A stretch of 64,000 nucleotides of DNA from Staphylococcus argenteus (GCF_000236925.1 NC_016941.1:992001-1056000); one strand, 5' to 3'. Shown: positions 18,576 through 28,190, counted from the first letter of the stretch. The notes: generated from the letters alone by a model not told the origin. Program-made: numbers and translations.

Positions 18576-19793
18576 TTAATTAGTTACACCAGTTTGGTTA
18601 TTTGAAGACTGAGGTGTTTGTTGCGCATTATTTTGGTTTTGATTTGTGTTTTGATTTGTGTTTTGATCTGTTCCAGATTGTTGTTGGCTATTAGCGTCAC
18701 TATTATCGTCAGAAGACTTATCCTTTTCTTTATCAGTCGTATCATTTTGTTCTTTTCTCAATAAACTACTATCTAAAGGTGTTAATGGAATTAAAGAGCC
18801 ATAATGGTTAATAACACGTTGATCTAAGAAATCATTTTTATCATTAATAGGTGATAGTTCTAAATCTTCACGAAGTAAGTTTGCATATTTTTGAATACTT
18901 TCAACGCTAGGATGATAGTAGTAAATACCATTCAGCATATCATCTTTACCTTTTAATTGTGCAGTTTTGATTTTAACATCGTTTGTTAAATACATTTTTG
19001 CTAAAGCTTTAATTTCAGAGTTTGTTAAATTATGTTTAGCATTTTTACCAACAATTTGAATTACATTATCTAATTTGTCGATCGAATCAACTTCTTGTGC
19101 TTTTTGGAATAAAATCTTAATTAATTCCATTTGTCGTTGACCACGTTTTAAATCTGAATCATGGTGTCTCGTTCTAGCAACAGCTAAAGCTTCATCACCA
19201 TTCAGTTTTTGATAACCTTTTTTAATTTTGATTTTACCAGTATCATCCGTGTTTGGTTCATTTAAATCATATGGCACATCATAATATATACCGCCAAGTT
19301 CGTTAACAGCTTCAACAAATGCTTTCATATTAACTCTGACATAGTAGTCAACAGGAACATTCATTGTTGCTTCAACAGAGTCCATTGCAGCAATTGGCCC
19401 ACCATAAGCATGTGCATGCGTGATTTTGTCATAGTATCCAACTTTTGGAATGTAGCTAATAGTATCACGAGGAATACTAAGCATTCTAATCTGATGTTTA
19501 GATTGATTAAAAGTAGTTAAAATCATAGCATCCGATCTTGAGTGTTCAGCATCTTGTCCTTTCTTTCTTCGGCCATCATTATCATCAATACCTAAAAATA
19601 GAATCGAGATAGGCTGTTCTTCAGGATTTACTTTTTTGTCACGTAAATTGGATTGTCGATTAGCATTTTTACTATCTTGAGAAGATTCGAATGCGTCTTG
19701 AGACGTTTTAAAAAGTAACGTAGCATAGACTATTGGAACAACAATTAGAACTAATGCTAGAAGGATCAAAAAGTATTTTAAAAATTTATTCAT
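18576..19793 (-). CDS. lcpB: LytR-CpsA-Psr family wall-polymer ligase LcpB
   Basis: A membrane-anchored enzyme of the LCP family, which transfers wall teichoic acid or similar polymers from undecaprenyl phosphate to peptidoglycan. It has 405 residues: a short cytosolic tip, one membrane helix (about 5-27), then the extracytoplasmic LCP domain with ILFLGIDDNDGRR, HSRSDAMILTTF, IRMLSIPRDTISYIP, ALAVARTRHHDSDLKRGQRQ (pyrophosphate-contacting Asp and Arg residues). The C-terminal tail is low-complexity Gln/Asn/Ser. S. aureus has three such proteins (MsrR, LcpB, LcpC), and the position near atl and fmtA fits LcpB. Confidence 0.9.
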   Translation of the reverse strand: MNKFLKYFLILLALVLIVVPIVYATLLFKTSQDAFESSQDSKNANRQSNLRDKKVNPEEQPISILFLGIDDNDGRRKKGQDAEHSRSDAMILTTFNQSKHQIRMLSIPRDTISYIPKVGYYDKITHAHAYGGPIAAMDSVEATMNVPVDYYVRVNMKAFVEAVNELGGIYYDVPYDLNEPNTDDTGKIKIKKGYQKLNGDEALAVARTRHHDSDLKRGQRQMELIKILFQKAQEVDSIDKLDNVIQIVGKNAKHNLTNSEIKALAKMYLTNDVKIKTAQLKGKDDMLNGIYYYHPSVESIQKYANLLREDLELSPINDKNDFLDQRVINHYGSLIPLTPLDSSLLRKEQNDTTDKEKDKSSDDNSDANSQQQSGTDQNTNQNTNQNQNNAQQTPQSSNNQTGVTN

Positions 19794-20237
19794 GATTGAT
19801 GCTCCTATATTAAATTTTTTGTTAAATCATAATCATTATTTTAAAATATAATTAGTTGAACGTTAAAAATACAACATCATTACTAGTACATTATAGCCTT
19901 AAATTGTAGTACTTTATAGTAAAAATTACAAATATTATGCCAATGTTTCTTGTAATTTGAATGTTTTGTTAAAACAAAAAGCATTTTTAAAAATATAATG
20001 CGACTTTAGTATGATGTCTAAAAAAAATTAAAGGCGTAATATAAATTCAAGTGATTTATACAATGCGATAAGGTATAATTAATTTTGTTGTAATAAGAAC
20101 TTAATTGAAAAAAATATTCCTAAATAGTTTAAGGTGTAAACGACAGTTTTTCATTATAATGCTTTGATATAACATAGCTAGTTTATATGGAAACTATTTA
20201 CAAATATAAAACGAAAACATTGTGAGGCAATTATCAA
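19794..20237. other. Divergent control region of lcpB and fmtA
   Basis: A 444-bp AT-rich gap between divergent genes. It holds the inverted repeat at 19960-19985 and presumably both promoters. A TATAAT-like box at 20155-20160 lacks a clear -35 partner. No gene is seen. Confidence 0.5.
19960..19985. promoter_or_regulatory. Inverted repeat between lcpB and fmtA
   Basis: AATG-TTTTGTT-AA-AACAAAA-AG-CATT: seven base pairs on each side of a 2-base centre, extended by four more pairs after a 2-base bulge. It lies about 170 bases from the lcpB start and 250 from fmtA. It may be an operator; no regulator can be named. Confidence 0.4.
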
Positions 20238-21431
20238 ATGAAATTTAATAAAGTAAAACTAGTTATACATGCGTGTGTACTATTATTCATCATTATTAGT
20301 TTGGCATTAGTTTTCCATCATTGGGAGACTAAAACGAGCTCACTTGAGCCAATTCATAAAGAAACAAAGTTATCTGATAATGAAAAATATTTGGTAGATC
20401 GAGATAAAGATAAGGCTGCACCTTCGAAGTTAAAGACTATATACAATAGTAAAGATCCTAAATATAAGAAAATTGATAAGTATTTACAAAGTTCATTGTT
20501 CAATGGGTCAGTAGCCATTTATGAAAACGGTAAATTAAAAATGAGTAAAGGTTATGGCTACCAAGATTTTGAAAAAGGTATTAAAAACACACCAAATACG
20601 ATGTTTTTAATAGGTTCTGCTCAAAAATTTACAACGGGGTTATTGTTAAAACAATTAGAAGAAGAACATAAAATAAACATTAATGATCCTGTTAGTAAAT
20701 ACATTCCATGGTTCAAAACATCAAAACCAATTCCTTTGAAAGATTTGATGCTACATCAAAGTGGATTATACAAATATAAATCTTCAAAAGACTATAAGAA
20801 CTTAGATCAAGCAGTTAGAGCGATTCAAAAACGTGGTATTGATCCCAAGAAATACAAAAAGCATATGTACAATGATGGAAATTATTTAGTACTTGCTAAA
20901 GTAATTGAGGAAGTTACTGGCAAATCTTATGCAGAAAACTACTATACCAAAATAGGTGACCCATTAAAGTTAGAACATACAGCATTTTATGATGAAAAAC
21001 CGTTTAAACAATACTTAGCTAAAGGTTATTCGTATAAAACTACAGGCTTAGCTTTTTTAAAGCCTAATATTTTACAGCAATACTATGGTGCAGGGAATTT
21101 ATATATGACTCCAGCAGATATGGGTAAACTAATTACACAAATACAACAAAATAAACTATTTAATCCTAAAATAACTAATCCATTATTGCATGAGTTTGGT
21201 ACAAAACAATATCCAGATGAATATCGCTATGGTTTTTATGTTAAACCAACATTAAATCGTCTAAATGGTGGATTCTTCGGTCAAGTGTTCACAGTGTATT
21301 ATAATGATAAATATGTTGTAGTACTTGCTCGAAATGTTAAGGGTAATAATGAAGTTCAAATCAAGCACATATATAATAATATTTTAAAACAAAATAAACC
21401 TTACAATATGAAGGGCGTTATTGTTCAATAA
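20238..21431 (+). CDS. fmtA: FmtA, teichoic acid D-alanyl esterase / penicillin-binding-like protein
   Basis: A membrane-anchored serine enzyme that removes D-alanine from teichoic acids and contributes to methicillin resistance. It has 397 residues: an N-terminal membrane helix (about 8-27) and a class C beta-lactamase-like domain. The nucleophile motif is Ser127-A-Q-Lys130 (LIGSAQKF). YNDGNYLVLAKVIEEVTG supplies the Tyr-Asp-Gly-type second motif, and the C-terminal FGQVFTVYYNDKYVVVLA forms the core strands. GAGG precedes the ATG by about 10 bases. It has its own terminator and is divergent from lcpB. Confidence 0.95.
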   Translation: MKFNKVKLVIHACVLLFIIISLALVFHHWETKTSSLEPIHKETKLSDNEKYLVDRDKDKAAPSKLKTIYNSKDPKYKKIDKYLQSSLFNGSVAIYENGKLKMSKGYGYQDFEKGIKNTPNTMFLIGSAQKFTTGLLLKQLEEEHKININDPVSKYIPWFKTSKPIPLKDLMLHQSGLYKYKSSKDYKNLDQAVRAIQKRGIDPKKYKKHMYNDGNYLVLAKVIEEVTGKSYAENYYTKIGDPLKLEHTAFYDEKPFKQYLAKGYSYKTTGLAFLKPNILQQYYGAGNLYMTPADMGKLITQIQQNKLFNPKITNPLLHEFGTKQYPDEYRYGFYVKPTLNRLNGGFFGQVFTVYYNDKYVVVLARNVKGNNEVQIKHIYNNILKQNKPYNMKGVIVQ

Positions 21432-21438
21432 AACGATG

Positions 21439-21521
21439 GAAGATATAATATGCAAAATCAAAATGACAATAAGGGAAGTTAAACCTGAAATGATCATAGT
21501 GCATATTATATCTTCTTTTTT
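21439..21521 (+). terminator. Intrinsic terminator of fmtA with a long loop
   Basis: GAAGATATAATATGC and its exact complement GCATATTATATCTTC (15 bp) enclose about 47 bases and are followed by TTTTTT. It starts 8 bases past the fmtA stop. Confidence 0.7.
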
Positions 21522-21832
21522 GATTTGAAAATAGAAAAGGGGGGGTTAAATTAATAGTGCTCAGATTAAAATGATTTTTTTAAAGTGTACAATTTTGATT
21601 ATATAAGTTTGGATAGCTGTTTAATAATAGAGAAATGTAAGTCGTGGTTAAACATAAAATGGTCTATGTCCTCATTTATATTTTTACAAAGGTAAAAATC
21701 ATGTGTAAATGAATATACATTATAAAACCGAATATAAAAGGAAGTTTAATGAATGTAATAATTTAAATAGATAGCGTGATGTAGAAGCTATTTTAAATCA
21801 CGTTGAGATTTTCACTAAACTAAATAGAAATA
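21522..21832. other. Intergenic DNA between fmtA and qoxD
   Basis: AT-rich sequence between convergent terminators, with a GGGGGG run at 21540. I see no gene, promoter or repeat in it. Confidence 0.5.
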
Positions 21833-21864
21833 TAAAAAACCAGCTAACTGTGTGTTAGCTGGTT
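21833..21864 (-). terminator. Intrinsic terminator of qoxABCD
   Basis: Read leftwards, AACCAGCTAAC and GTTAGCTGGTT (11 bp, 5-base loop) are followed by TTTTTATA, about 25 bases past the qoxD stop. Confidence 0.92.
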
Positions 21865-21889
21865 AAACTTTACATTATTTAAATGTCGT

Positions 21890-22180
21890 TTATAAGTGTG
21901 AAGAGTGACCGCCTTGCATAACCCAGTATGTTCCGATTACGAAACAAAGTGTAATGACAAGAGCAAAGATAACTTTGAAAGTTTGTAAACGTCCATCTTT
22001 ACCTTCAGTTAAATGCATGAACATTAATAATTGAAGGCCTGCTTGAACGAATGCAAAGCCAAAGATAATTGTCAACTTCGCATGGAATGTTAATGATGTG
22101 TATAGTGTTACGTAAACTGCTAAAAGCGTTAATACGATAGATGCGATAAATCCGACTGTATGTTTCATTATTGTACTCAT
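21890..22180 (-). CDS. qoxD: Quinol oxidase aa3 subunit IV QoxD
   Basis: A 96-residue membrane protein with three hydrophobic helices ([40 protein letters not shown] and [17 protein letters not shown]). It supports assembly of the heme-copper quinol oxidase. It overlaps qoxC by 4 bases (ATGA) and is last in qoxABCD. Confidence 0.95.
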
Positions 22181-22782
22181 CCGCTATACACCATCCCTAT
22201 CATATATACGGCAGTAAAGATGAATACCCAAACAACATCTAAAAAGTGCCAGTATAAACTTACGATAAATAATTTTGGCGCATTGTATTTATCTAACCCG
22301 CGTCGTTGGATTTGGATTAATAAACAAATGGCCCAAACGATACCTAACGATACGTGACAACCATGTGTTCCTAATAGGATGAAGAAACTAGACCAGTATG
22401 AGCCGATTGTTGGGTTAACGCCCTCTGATGCATAGTGTGCGAATTCGTAAATTTCGAATCCAACAAAGACTAAACCTAAAAGTAACGTAATGATCATCCA
22501 GAACATCATTAACTTTTGCTTCTCTTGACGCATGTAGTAAATTGCAATACCACAAGTGTAAGAACTGAATAATAATGCAAACGTCATTATTAAAACAAGA
22601 GGCAATTCAAATAACTCAGTAGTCATTTTACCTGCATAATCGCCACCGTGTTGCAAAGTTAATAGAGTTGCAAATAGGGTACCGAATAACGCAAATTCGG
22701 CTGTAATGAAAATCCAAAAGCCAAGCTTATTTAATTCGCCTTCATGTGTGCGTGAATCAATAGTGTTTGTATCATGACTCAT
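22177..22782 (-). CDS. qoxC: Quinol oxidase aa3 subunit III QoxC
   Basis: A 201-residue subunit III of the heme-copper oxidase family with five membrane helices. It begins [25 protein letters not shown]; the conserved subunit III Glu lies in the VGFEIYEF segment, and [16 protein letters not shown] and [14 protein letters not shown] are typical. The start overlaps qoxB by 11 bases, and the gene lies between qoxB and qoxD. Confidence 0.96.
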
Positions 22783-24760
22783 GACTTACAGCCTCCCTTT
22801 CTTTAATACGCGCTTCTCTTAATCGAGCTTCAGTTTCAGCAACTTCAGCAGCAGGGATGTGGTATCCATGATCGATTTGGAAACTGCGATAAATCATAGT
22901 ACCAAAAATACCGAATAAGCATAATAACGCTGGAATAACAGTTTCGAAAATTAAGAAGAAACCGCCGATAGTCATAAAGATACCGATCCAGAAACCAACA
23001 GGTGTATTGTTTGGCATATGAATGTCTTTGTAATTATGGTTGTCTAAGTAATGACGACCATGTTCTTTCATATCAACAAATGTGTCGTAGTCATTCCAAT
23101 CTGGTGTAATAGCGAAGTTGTATTTAGGTGGAATTGCAGAAGCAGTAGTCCATTCTAAAGTACGACCAAGTCCATCCCAGTTATCTCCAGTAGCTTCACG
23201 TGGAGATTTGATATGACTGTAAACGATACTAACTACAAGGAATAAGAATCCGATTGCCATTAGTAATGCACCGATAGTTGAAATAAAGTTCAATAAGAAC
23301 CAACCATCTGATGGCATGTAAGTGTATAAACGACGTGGCATACCATCTAATCCAAGAATGAATTGTGGTAAGAAACAAACGTTAAATCCAATCATGAAGA
23401 ACCAGAAGCACCATTTGTTTAATGTTTCGTTTAATTTGTAACCCATCATCTTAGGATACCAGAAGATTAAACCAGCTAGGCAGGCAAATACAACACCAGT
23501 AACCAATGTATAGTGGAAGTGAGCTACTAAGAAATACGTATTGTGATATTGATAGTCAGCTGATGCCATCGCTAACATTACACCAGTAACACCACCTAAT
23601 AGGAAGTTTGGTATAAATGCTAATGAGAACAGCATTGGTGACTCAAATGTAATTCGACCTTTATATAATGTTAATAACCAGTTAAACAATTTCACACCGG
23701 TTGGAATACCAATCAGCATAGTTGAAATTGAGAAGAATGAGTTGATTAACGCACCATTACCCATTGTGAAGAAATGGTGAACCCAAACTAAGAAACTAAG
23801 GAACGCGATACCGGCAGTTGCCCATACCATACTTTGATGTCCGAATAAACGCTTACGAGCGAATGTCGGAATAATTTCTGAGTAAATACCAAATGCTGGT
23901 AGGATAACGATATAAACTTCAGGGTGCCCCCATACCCAGAAGAAGTTAGCCCAAAGCATTGGCATACCGCCATTTGCAACTGTGAAGAATGCAGTGTCAA
24001 ATATTCTATCAGTTGTCATTAATGCTAACGCTACTGTTAAAGGAGGGAAAGCAAGAATAACAATTAATGTAGTAATAAATGTTGTTACTGTGAACATTGG
24101 CATTTGCATAAACTTCATTGTTGGTGTTTTACATCTTAAAATTGTTACAAAGAAGTTGATACCGGTAGCTAGGGTACCAAGCCCTGAAATTTGTATAGCT
24201 ATTAAGTAATAGTTAACACCCGGACCAGGACTGAATTCACCTGCTAGTGGCGCATAGTTTGTCCAACCAGCTGCTGGTGAACCACCAATAATAAATGACA
24301 GGTTGAATAAAATCATACCTGCAAAGAATAGCCAGAAACTTACGTTGTTTAAAACTGGGAATGCAACATCACGTGCTCCAATTTGTAATGGAACTACGAT
24401 ATTCCATAAACCAAAGATAAATGGCATCGCCATGAAGATAATCATGATTACACCATGCGTACTAAAGATTTCGTTATAGTGGTTTGATTCTAAAAACTTG
24501 TTATCTGGTACTGTTAATTGCGCACGAATAAGTAACGCATCAATACCACCACGGACGAACATTAACACGGCACAGATTAAATACATAACACCGATTTTCT
24601 TATGGTCTACAGACGTGAACCATTCTCTGTAAAGATATTTCCATAATTTAAAGTAAGTAATTACTGCAATTAAACCAATAACTAAGAATGGGGCACCAAT
24701 TTGTGCCATTGTAATCATCCAGTTACCTTTAACTAGTAATTGATCCCATGGAAAATTCAT
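22772..24760 (-). CDS. qoxB: Quinol oxidase aa3 subunit I QoxB
   Basis: The catalytic subunit, which reduces oxygen to water and pumps protons. It has 662 residues and about 14-15 membrane helices. The heme and copper ligands are visible: an N-terminal His in [16 protein letters not shown], the cross-linked His-Tyr pair in [16 protein letters not shown], the copper pair in [11 protein letters not shown], and heme ligands in [12 protein letters not shown]. The start overlaps the last base of qoxA. Confidence 0.98.
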
Positions 24761-25860
24761 TAATGTCCACCTCCATGATCATCATTGTCTTGATCTTGCG
24801 CATCTTTAGAAATTTTCTTCATTTCTTTCGCATTTTTCGATTCATCTTTCTTGAACTCATTGTTATATGGTTCGTCATTTCCAAGAATCATCAATTTCAT
24901 ACCATGTCGTTTATAGTTCGCATTTGTAATTTGAGCTTTACGAGCAGGTATTAATGGTTTGTCTGATACATCTTTGTACATATCCTCTTCACTAGTGAAG
25001 TTTGGATCTTTCAATTTGAAATTGAAACGTTTATATGCATAGAAGATGTATTCTGGGTCGGCTGCAGGATCTACAAACGCCATATGTGTACCATTAAATT
25101 CTAAAGCTTTGTTGGCAGTGCTAGGTAATAATTGTTTATCAAATGTATCTTGATCTAACGTTTTCTTACCTTTAACTTTTTTCACCCATTTGTCGTAGTC
25201 TTTTTGACTAACGGCATTTACTTTAAATGTTTGGCGTGAGAAACCTTCACCATTGAAGTTAGAGTTACGACCTCTGAACGTACCAGTTTGAGATGCTTCT
25301 AACGTCCAATTCATTGTCATGCCAGTCATGGCATATTTTTGACCACCTAATTGTGGAATCCAGAAACTAGTCATTGTATCCATTGCTTGAAGCTTAAATA
25401 CAACTGGACGATCTTTAGGGATTGTTAAAGTATTAACAGTCTCTATATGTTCATCTGGATAAGCAAAGAACCATTTGTACCCGGCACTAACCGCGTATAC
25501 AACCATTGGATCTTTCTCACTCTTCGGTGGTTTTTCGTAATCGTATAATGTTTTAACTGTAGGAATAGCTAAAGCAGCTACGATTAAGATAGGTATTACA
25601 AACCATATTGTTTCAATGATGGCATTATGGTGCATCTTACCAGATTCGGCATTCTTATTATAACTATACTTGTAAATAAAAATGGCGAACATGCCAAGTA
25701 CAACGAAACAAATAACAAGCATGAAGATAATTGAATAAATGATCAAGAACTTCTGGCTACTTGCTACTGGCCCTTTTGCGTTGAAAATTTCTATATTTGA
25801 ACAACCACTAAGTAAAATTAGTGTGCCAAATAATAGAAGCAAAGACTTAAATTTTGACAC
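24760..25860 (-). CDS. qoxA: Quinol oxidase aa3 subunit II QoxA (lipoprotein)
   Basis: A 366-residue subunit II. The signal sequence ends in a lipobox (LLSGC, Cys20), followed by two membrane helices and an extracytoplasmic cupredoxin domain ([17 protein letters not shown] ... [18 protein letters not shown]). The copper-A ligands of cytochrome c oxidases are absent, as expected for a menaquinol oxidase. The C-terminal tail is charged and ends DNDDHGGGH. It is first in qoxABCD, and AGGAGGTC lies before the ATG. Confidence 0.97.
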   Translation of the reverse strand: MSKFKSLLLLFGTLILLSGCSNIEIFNAKGPVASSQKFLIIYSIIFMLVICFVVLGMFAIFIYKYSYNKNAESGKMHHNAIIETIWFVIPILIVAALAIPTVKTLYDYEKPPKSEKDPMVVYAVSAGYKWFFAYPDEHIETVNTLTIPKDRPVVFKLQAMDTMTSFWIPQLGGQKYAMTGMTMNWTLEASQTGTFRGRNSNFNGEGFSRQTFKVNAVSQKDYDKWVKKVKGKKTLDQDTFDKQLLPSTANKALEFNGTHMAFVDPAADPEYIFYAYKRFNFKLKDPNFTSEEDMYKDVSDKPLIPARKAQITNANYKRHGMKLMILGNDEPYNNEFKKDESKNAKEMKKISKDAQDQDNDDHGGGH

Positions 25861-25997
25861 TTTTTTGACCTCCTAATACTACAAATGTAGGGCTTAACAT
25901 CAATTTTAAGTTATTACACAATATTTACAAGGGCTTATGGAAAAAAAATTAATAAAATTGTATCCAAAATGTAGAGAAATCAAGGTATGACGGGGGT

Positions 25998-26033
25998 TCA
26001 CACATTTGTTAAAATTATGTGTACATTTTGTGA
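25998..26033. promoter_or_regulatory. Nested inverted half-sites upstream of qoxA
   Basis: TCACACAT (25998-26005) faces ATGTGT (26017-26022) and TTGTGA (26028-26033), giving nested symmetry ACACAT/ATGTGT and TCACA/TGTGA. TGTGA half-sites are used by Rex and CRP/FNR-type regulators, and TGTGAA also occurs repeatedly before cydA. The assignment to a regulator is inference. Confidence 0.35.
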
Positions 26034-26264
26034 CTAACAGGATTTTTGAAAAAAAGCTTCATATTTAAAAGGGAATCTGAGAATGAGTGTCATTTATAGG
26101 GGGATTAAAAGAAAATAAAAAAAGTTAAGAATTATCAAATAAGTACTTTTTAATTAGGCAGTCATGTACTAATTTTAGAATGTTTATTTTTGTAGTAATA
26201 ACAAAATTATCATTCACAAATTTGAAATTGAGCAAAGCGAAAGGGGATTGTATATAAAAAACAT

Positions 26265-26292
26265 TTGACAACTTTGAATGGGGTTATAAATT
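26265..26292 (+). promoter_or_regulatory. Orphan SigA-like promoter
   Basis: TTGACA (26265-26270), a 16-base spacer and TAAATT (26287-26292) point right into 170 bases with no protein gene, ending at a bidirectional terminator. The -35 box is a perfect consensus. Confidence 0.45.
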
Positions 26293-26298
26293 GTAAAA

Positions 26299-26463
26299 AC
26301 TACTAAAATGAAATTGTGATAAGTTATTAAGAAAAATGTTCATTTATTTACTGCATTATGAATTATAAAAAGTTGCATGATTAAAAAATGCTTTGAAATG
26401 GGTTTATGATTAACAATCTTAAAAATAAAAAGGTAGCAAAATATTTAATTTGCTACCTTTTAT
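26299..26463 (+). ncRNA. Candidate small RNA of about 165 nt
   Basis: This is the stretch between the orphan promoter at 26265 and the stem-loop with U-tract at 26429-26463. It is AT-rich and has no frame of note. It would converge on the small secreted-protein gene. No known RNA family is recognised; this rests only on promoter plus terminator. Confidence 0.3.
26422..26461. terminator. Bidirectional terminator
   Basis: AAAGGTAGCAAA and TTTGCTACCTTT (12 bp, 8-base loop), with TTTTTATTTTT on the minus strand and TTTTATAT on the plus. It ends the minus-strand secreted-protein gene 9 bases past its stop. Confidence 0.88.
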
Positions 26464-26469
26464 ATAGAA

Positions 26470-26787
26470 TTATTTAACTTCGATACTTCTTGTGGAAGTC
26501 TCAATGGCGCCATCTGAGTCAGTGACGTGATATTTAATTTGGTACTTGCCAGATTTAGTTGTATCAATTTGACCATCAACTTTGATTTTGTCAGTTAAAT
26601 CTCCATCTTCTTTATCAAATGCACTTATGCCGTTTAGAAGGTTATAATCTTGACCTTTCTTAATAACGATATCATTTGCGCCTTTAATTTGCGGTGTAGT
26701 GTTCGTAGTTGCTTCTGCACTTAAATTTGGTGTTACTAGCGTAGCAGAAACACCAAGGGCTGATAATGACTGTAATAGTTTATTCAT
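26470..26787 (-). CDS. Small secreted protein with a bacterial Ig-like (DUF5011-type) domain
   Basis: A 105-residue precursor. The signal peptide (about 1-26) has a single Lys, a hydrophobic core and an AEA-T cleavage site. The mature part of about 79 residues is one Ig-like module (PQIKGANDIVIKKGQDYN, FDKEDGDLTDKI, GKYQIKYHVTDSDGA), of the kind found in adhesins and chitinase-like proteins. It has no catalytic domain and no LPXTG or lipobox. Function is unknown; it may be released. GGAGG precedes the ATG, and it stands alone with its own terminator. Confidence 0.83.
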   Translation of the reverse strand: MNKLLQSLSALGVSATLVTPNLSAEATTNTTPQIKGANDIVIKKGQDYNLLNGISAFDKEDGDLTDKIKVDGQIDTTKSGKYQIKYHVTDSDGAIETSTRSIEVK

Positions 26788-27132
26788 AATGTAACCTCCG
26801 AATGATAAGTCATTTCTGAGTTAACTTTACTATACCTTAAATTTTATTATTTACACATCATACTATAGTCCTAATCTTACCTTATAAAGAATGAAATTTA
26901 AATATAAATTTATAATTAATGAAGAAATAATTATTGTTTTGAAAATCTGTCACAATTGTAAAAACTATATACAAAGTATAATTTGAAAATAAAGTTAACT
27001 TAATTCGGAGTACTAACATTAATATTTTGTAGCCAATTTGTTATAAAAATATGACCGATAACAAGTTCCATTTGCTAACTGTTGAAAGGTTTGCTTAATA
27101 TTTATCCTATTCATTTTGTCTCAAATTCATCA
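26788..27132. other. Intergenic DNA between folD and the small secreted-protein gene
   Basis: About 345 bp, AT-rich, holding the promoter side of the secreted-protein gene. I see no gene, strong promoter or repeat. Confidence 0.5.
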
Positions 27133-27179
27133 AAAAAACGAATGAGAACATATAAAAATATATGTTCTCATTCGTTTTT
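27133..27179 (-). terminator. Intrinsic terminator of folD
   Basis: A perfect stem of about 20 bp (AAAACGAATGAGAACATATA / TATATGTTCTCATTCGTTTT) with a 4-base loop. Read leftwards it is followed by a U-tract, 11 bases past the folD stop. Confidence 0.92.
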
Positions 27180-27189
27180 AAAAATCATA

Positions 27190-28050
27190 TTATGCATCAA
27201 TGCCTCTACGCATCTTTTCAGCAAGTAATGTATTATTTAAAACCATTGTGATAGTTAAGGGTCCAACTCCGCCAGGAACCGGTGTGATGGCACCCGCAAT
27301 TTCTTTAACTGCTTCGTAATCAACATCGCCTTTTAATTTGCCATTTTCATCAGGTGTATTACCTACATCTATAATAACGGCGCCTTCTTTTACGACATCT
27401 TTTGTTACTAAACCAGGTTTACCCACTGCACTGACAATAACGTCCGCATCTTTTAAATATGAAGCCATATCTTTTGAACGCGAATGTAAGATAGTAACAG
27501 ATGCATTTTTTTGAAGCAATAACTTAGAAACTGGTTGTCCCACTATATGACTACGACCAATTACAACAGCATTTTTGCCTTCTAAATCCATATCAGCGTG
27601 TTTTAATATTTCCATAATTCCTAAAGGTGTACATGGAACGAAAGTTTGCTCATCGATATATAATTTTCCAATATTAATTGGGTGGAACCCATCTACGTCT
27701 TTGTCTGGATTAATTGCTTCTAATACTTTTTGTTCGCTAACTTGTTTTGGAAGTGGCACTTGTACCAAGATTCCACTTACAGAGTCATCGTTGTTTAATC
27801 TATTTAGTTCGTTTAATACTTCTTCTTCAGTAGCTGTTTCTTCTAAATGTACGATTTCTGAAATCATTCCAATTTTTTCAGCTGCTTTCTTTTTTGATCG
27901 CACATAACTTTGACTAGCGCCATCATTACCCACAAGTATAACTGATAATTTAGGTGTAAAACCTTTTTCTTTTAGCGCTTCAACTTGATCTTGTAACCCT
28001 TGTCTGTAGTCTTTGGCAATTTGTTTACCATCTAAAATTTTAGCAACCAT
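27190..28050 (-). CDS. folD: Methylenetetrahydrofolate dehydrogenase / cyclohydrolase FolD
   Basis: A bifunctional cytosolic enzyme of 286 residues that interconverts 5,10-methylene-THF and 10-formyl-THF. The substrate side shows [24 protein letters not shown] (catalytic Lys after the Tyr) and [12 protein letters not shown]. The cofactor side shows [14 protein letters not shown], and the C-terminal [11 protein letters not shown] is a signature. 10-formyl-THF is used by PurN and PurH, whose operon diverges from this gene across 199 bases. AGGAGGAG lies before the ATG. Confidence 0.97.
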   Translation of the reverse strand: MVAKILDGKQIAKDYRQGLQDQVEALKEKGFTPKLSVILVGNDGASQSYVRSKKKAAEKIGMISEIVHLEETATEEEVLNELNRLNNDDSVSGILVQVPLPKQVSEQKVLEAINPDKDVDGFHPINIGKLYIDEQTFVPCTPLGIMEILKHADMDLEGKNAVVIGRSHIVGQPVSKLLLQKNASVTILHSRSKDMASYLKDADVIVSAVGKPGLVTKDVVKEGAVIIDVGNTPDENGKLKGDVDYEAVKEIAGAITPVPGGVGPLTITMVLNNTLLAEKMRRGIDA

Positions 28051-28101
28051 AAAAATTTCTCCTCCTAATAAAATATCCTAACTTTGTATTGTCATATTTC
28101 T

Positions 28102-28130
28102 AATTTACATAGCAAAAGACGTAAATTCAA
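28102..28130 (-). promoter_or_regulatory. Candidate folD promoter overlapping a PurBox-like motif
   Basis: Read leftwards, TTGAAT (28130-28125), a 17-base spacer and TAAATT (28107-28102) lie about 50 bases before the folD ATG. The -35 box falls inside the left PurBox-like motif. Confidence 0.45.
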
Positions 28131-28158
28131 ACAAAAATTTAAAATAAAGTTCGATTTT
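28123..28158. promoter_or_regulatory. Candidate pair of PurR boxes between folD and purE
   Basis: The right copy (28146-28158), read on the minus strand, is AAAATCGAACTTT, close to the Firmicute PurBox AWWWCCGAACWWT. The left copy (28123-28135), on the plus strand, is AAATTCAAACAAA, a weaker match. They face each other with 18 bases between the CGAA-type cores, near the spacing known for Bacillus PurR tandem boxes. Confidence 0.5.
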
Positions 28159-28161
28159 TGA

Positions 28162-28190
28162 TTGAAAAAGCAGAAATTGCTTGTTATGCT
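28162..28190 (+). promoter_or_regulatory. Candidate promoter of the pur operon
   Basis: TTGAAA (28162-28167), a 17-base spacer and TATGCT (28185-28190) lie just downstream of the PurBox-like pair, about 60 bases before purE. Confidence 0.5.

Larger units (their letters stand above)
25861..26421. other. Long gap upstream of qoxA
   Basis: About 560 bp. Near qoxA it must hold the qox promoter; TTGTAA (25932-25927), 16 bases and TAAAAT is a weak candidate. It also holds the half-site cluster at 25998-26033 and a rightward promoter at 26265 with no protein gene after it. No open frame is convincing. Confidence 0.5.

Noticed and set aside
23982..24209. Antisense frames inside qoxB and other long genes
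   Set aside because: Shadow frames of strongly conserved genes, without ribosome sites; the sense proteins are certain.
25861..25935. Strong qox promoter call
   Set aside because: TTGTAA with TAAAAT at 16 bases is only a weak match, so it is mentioned in the gap entry but not listed as a promoter.
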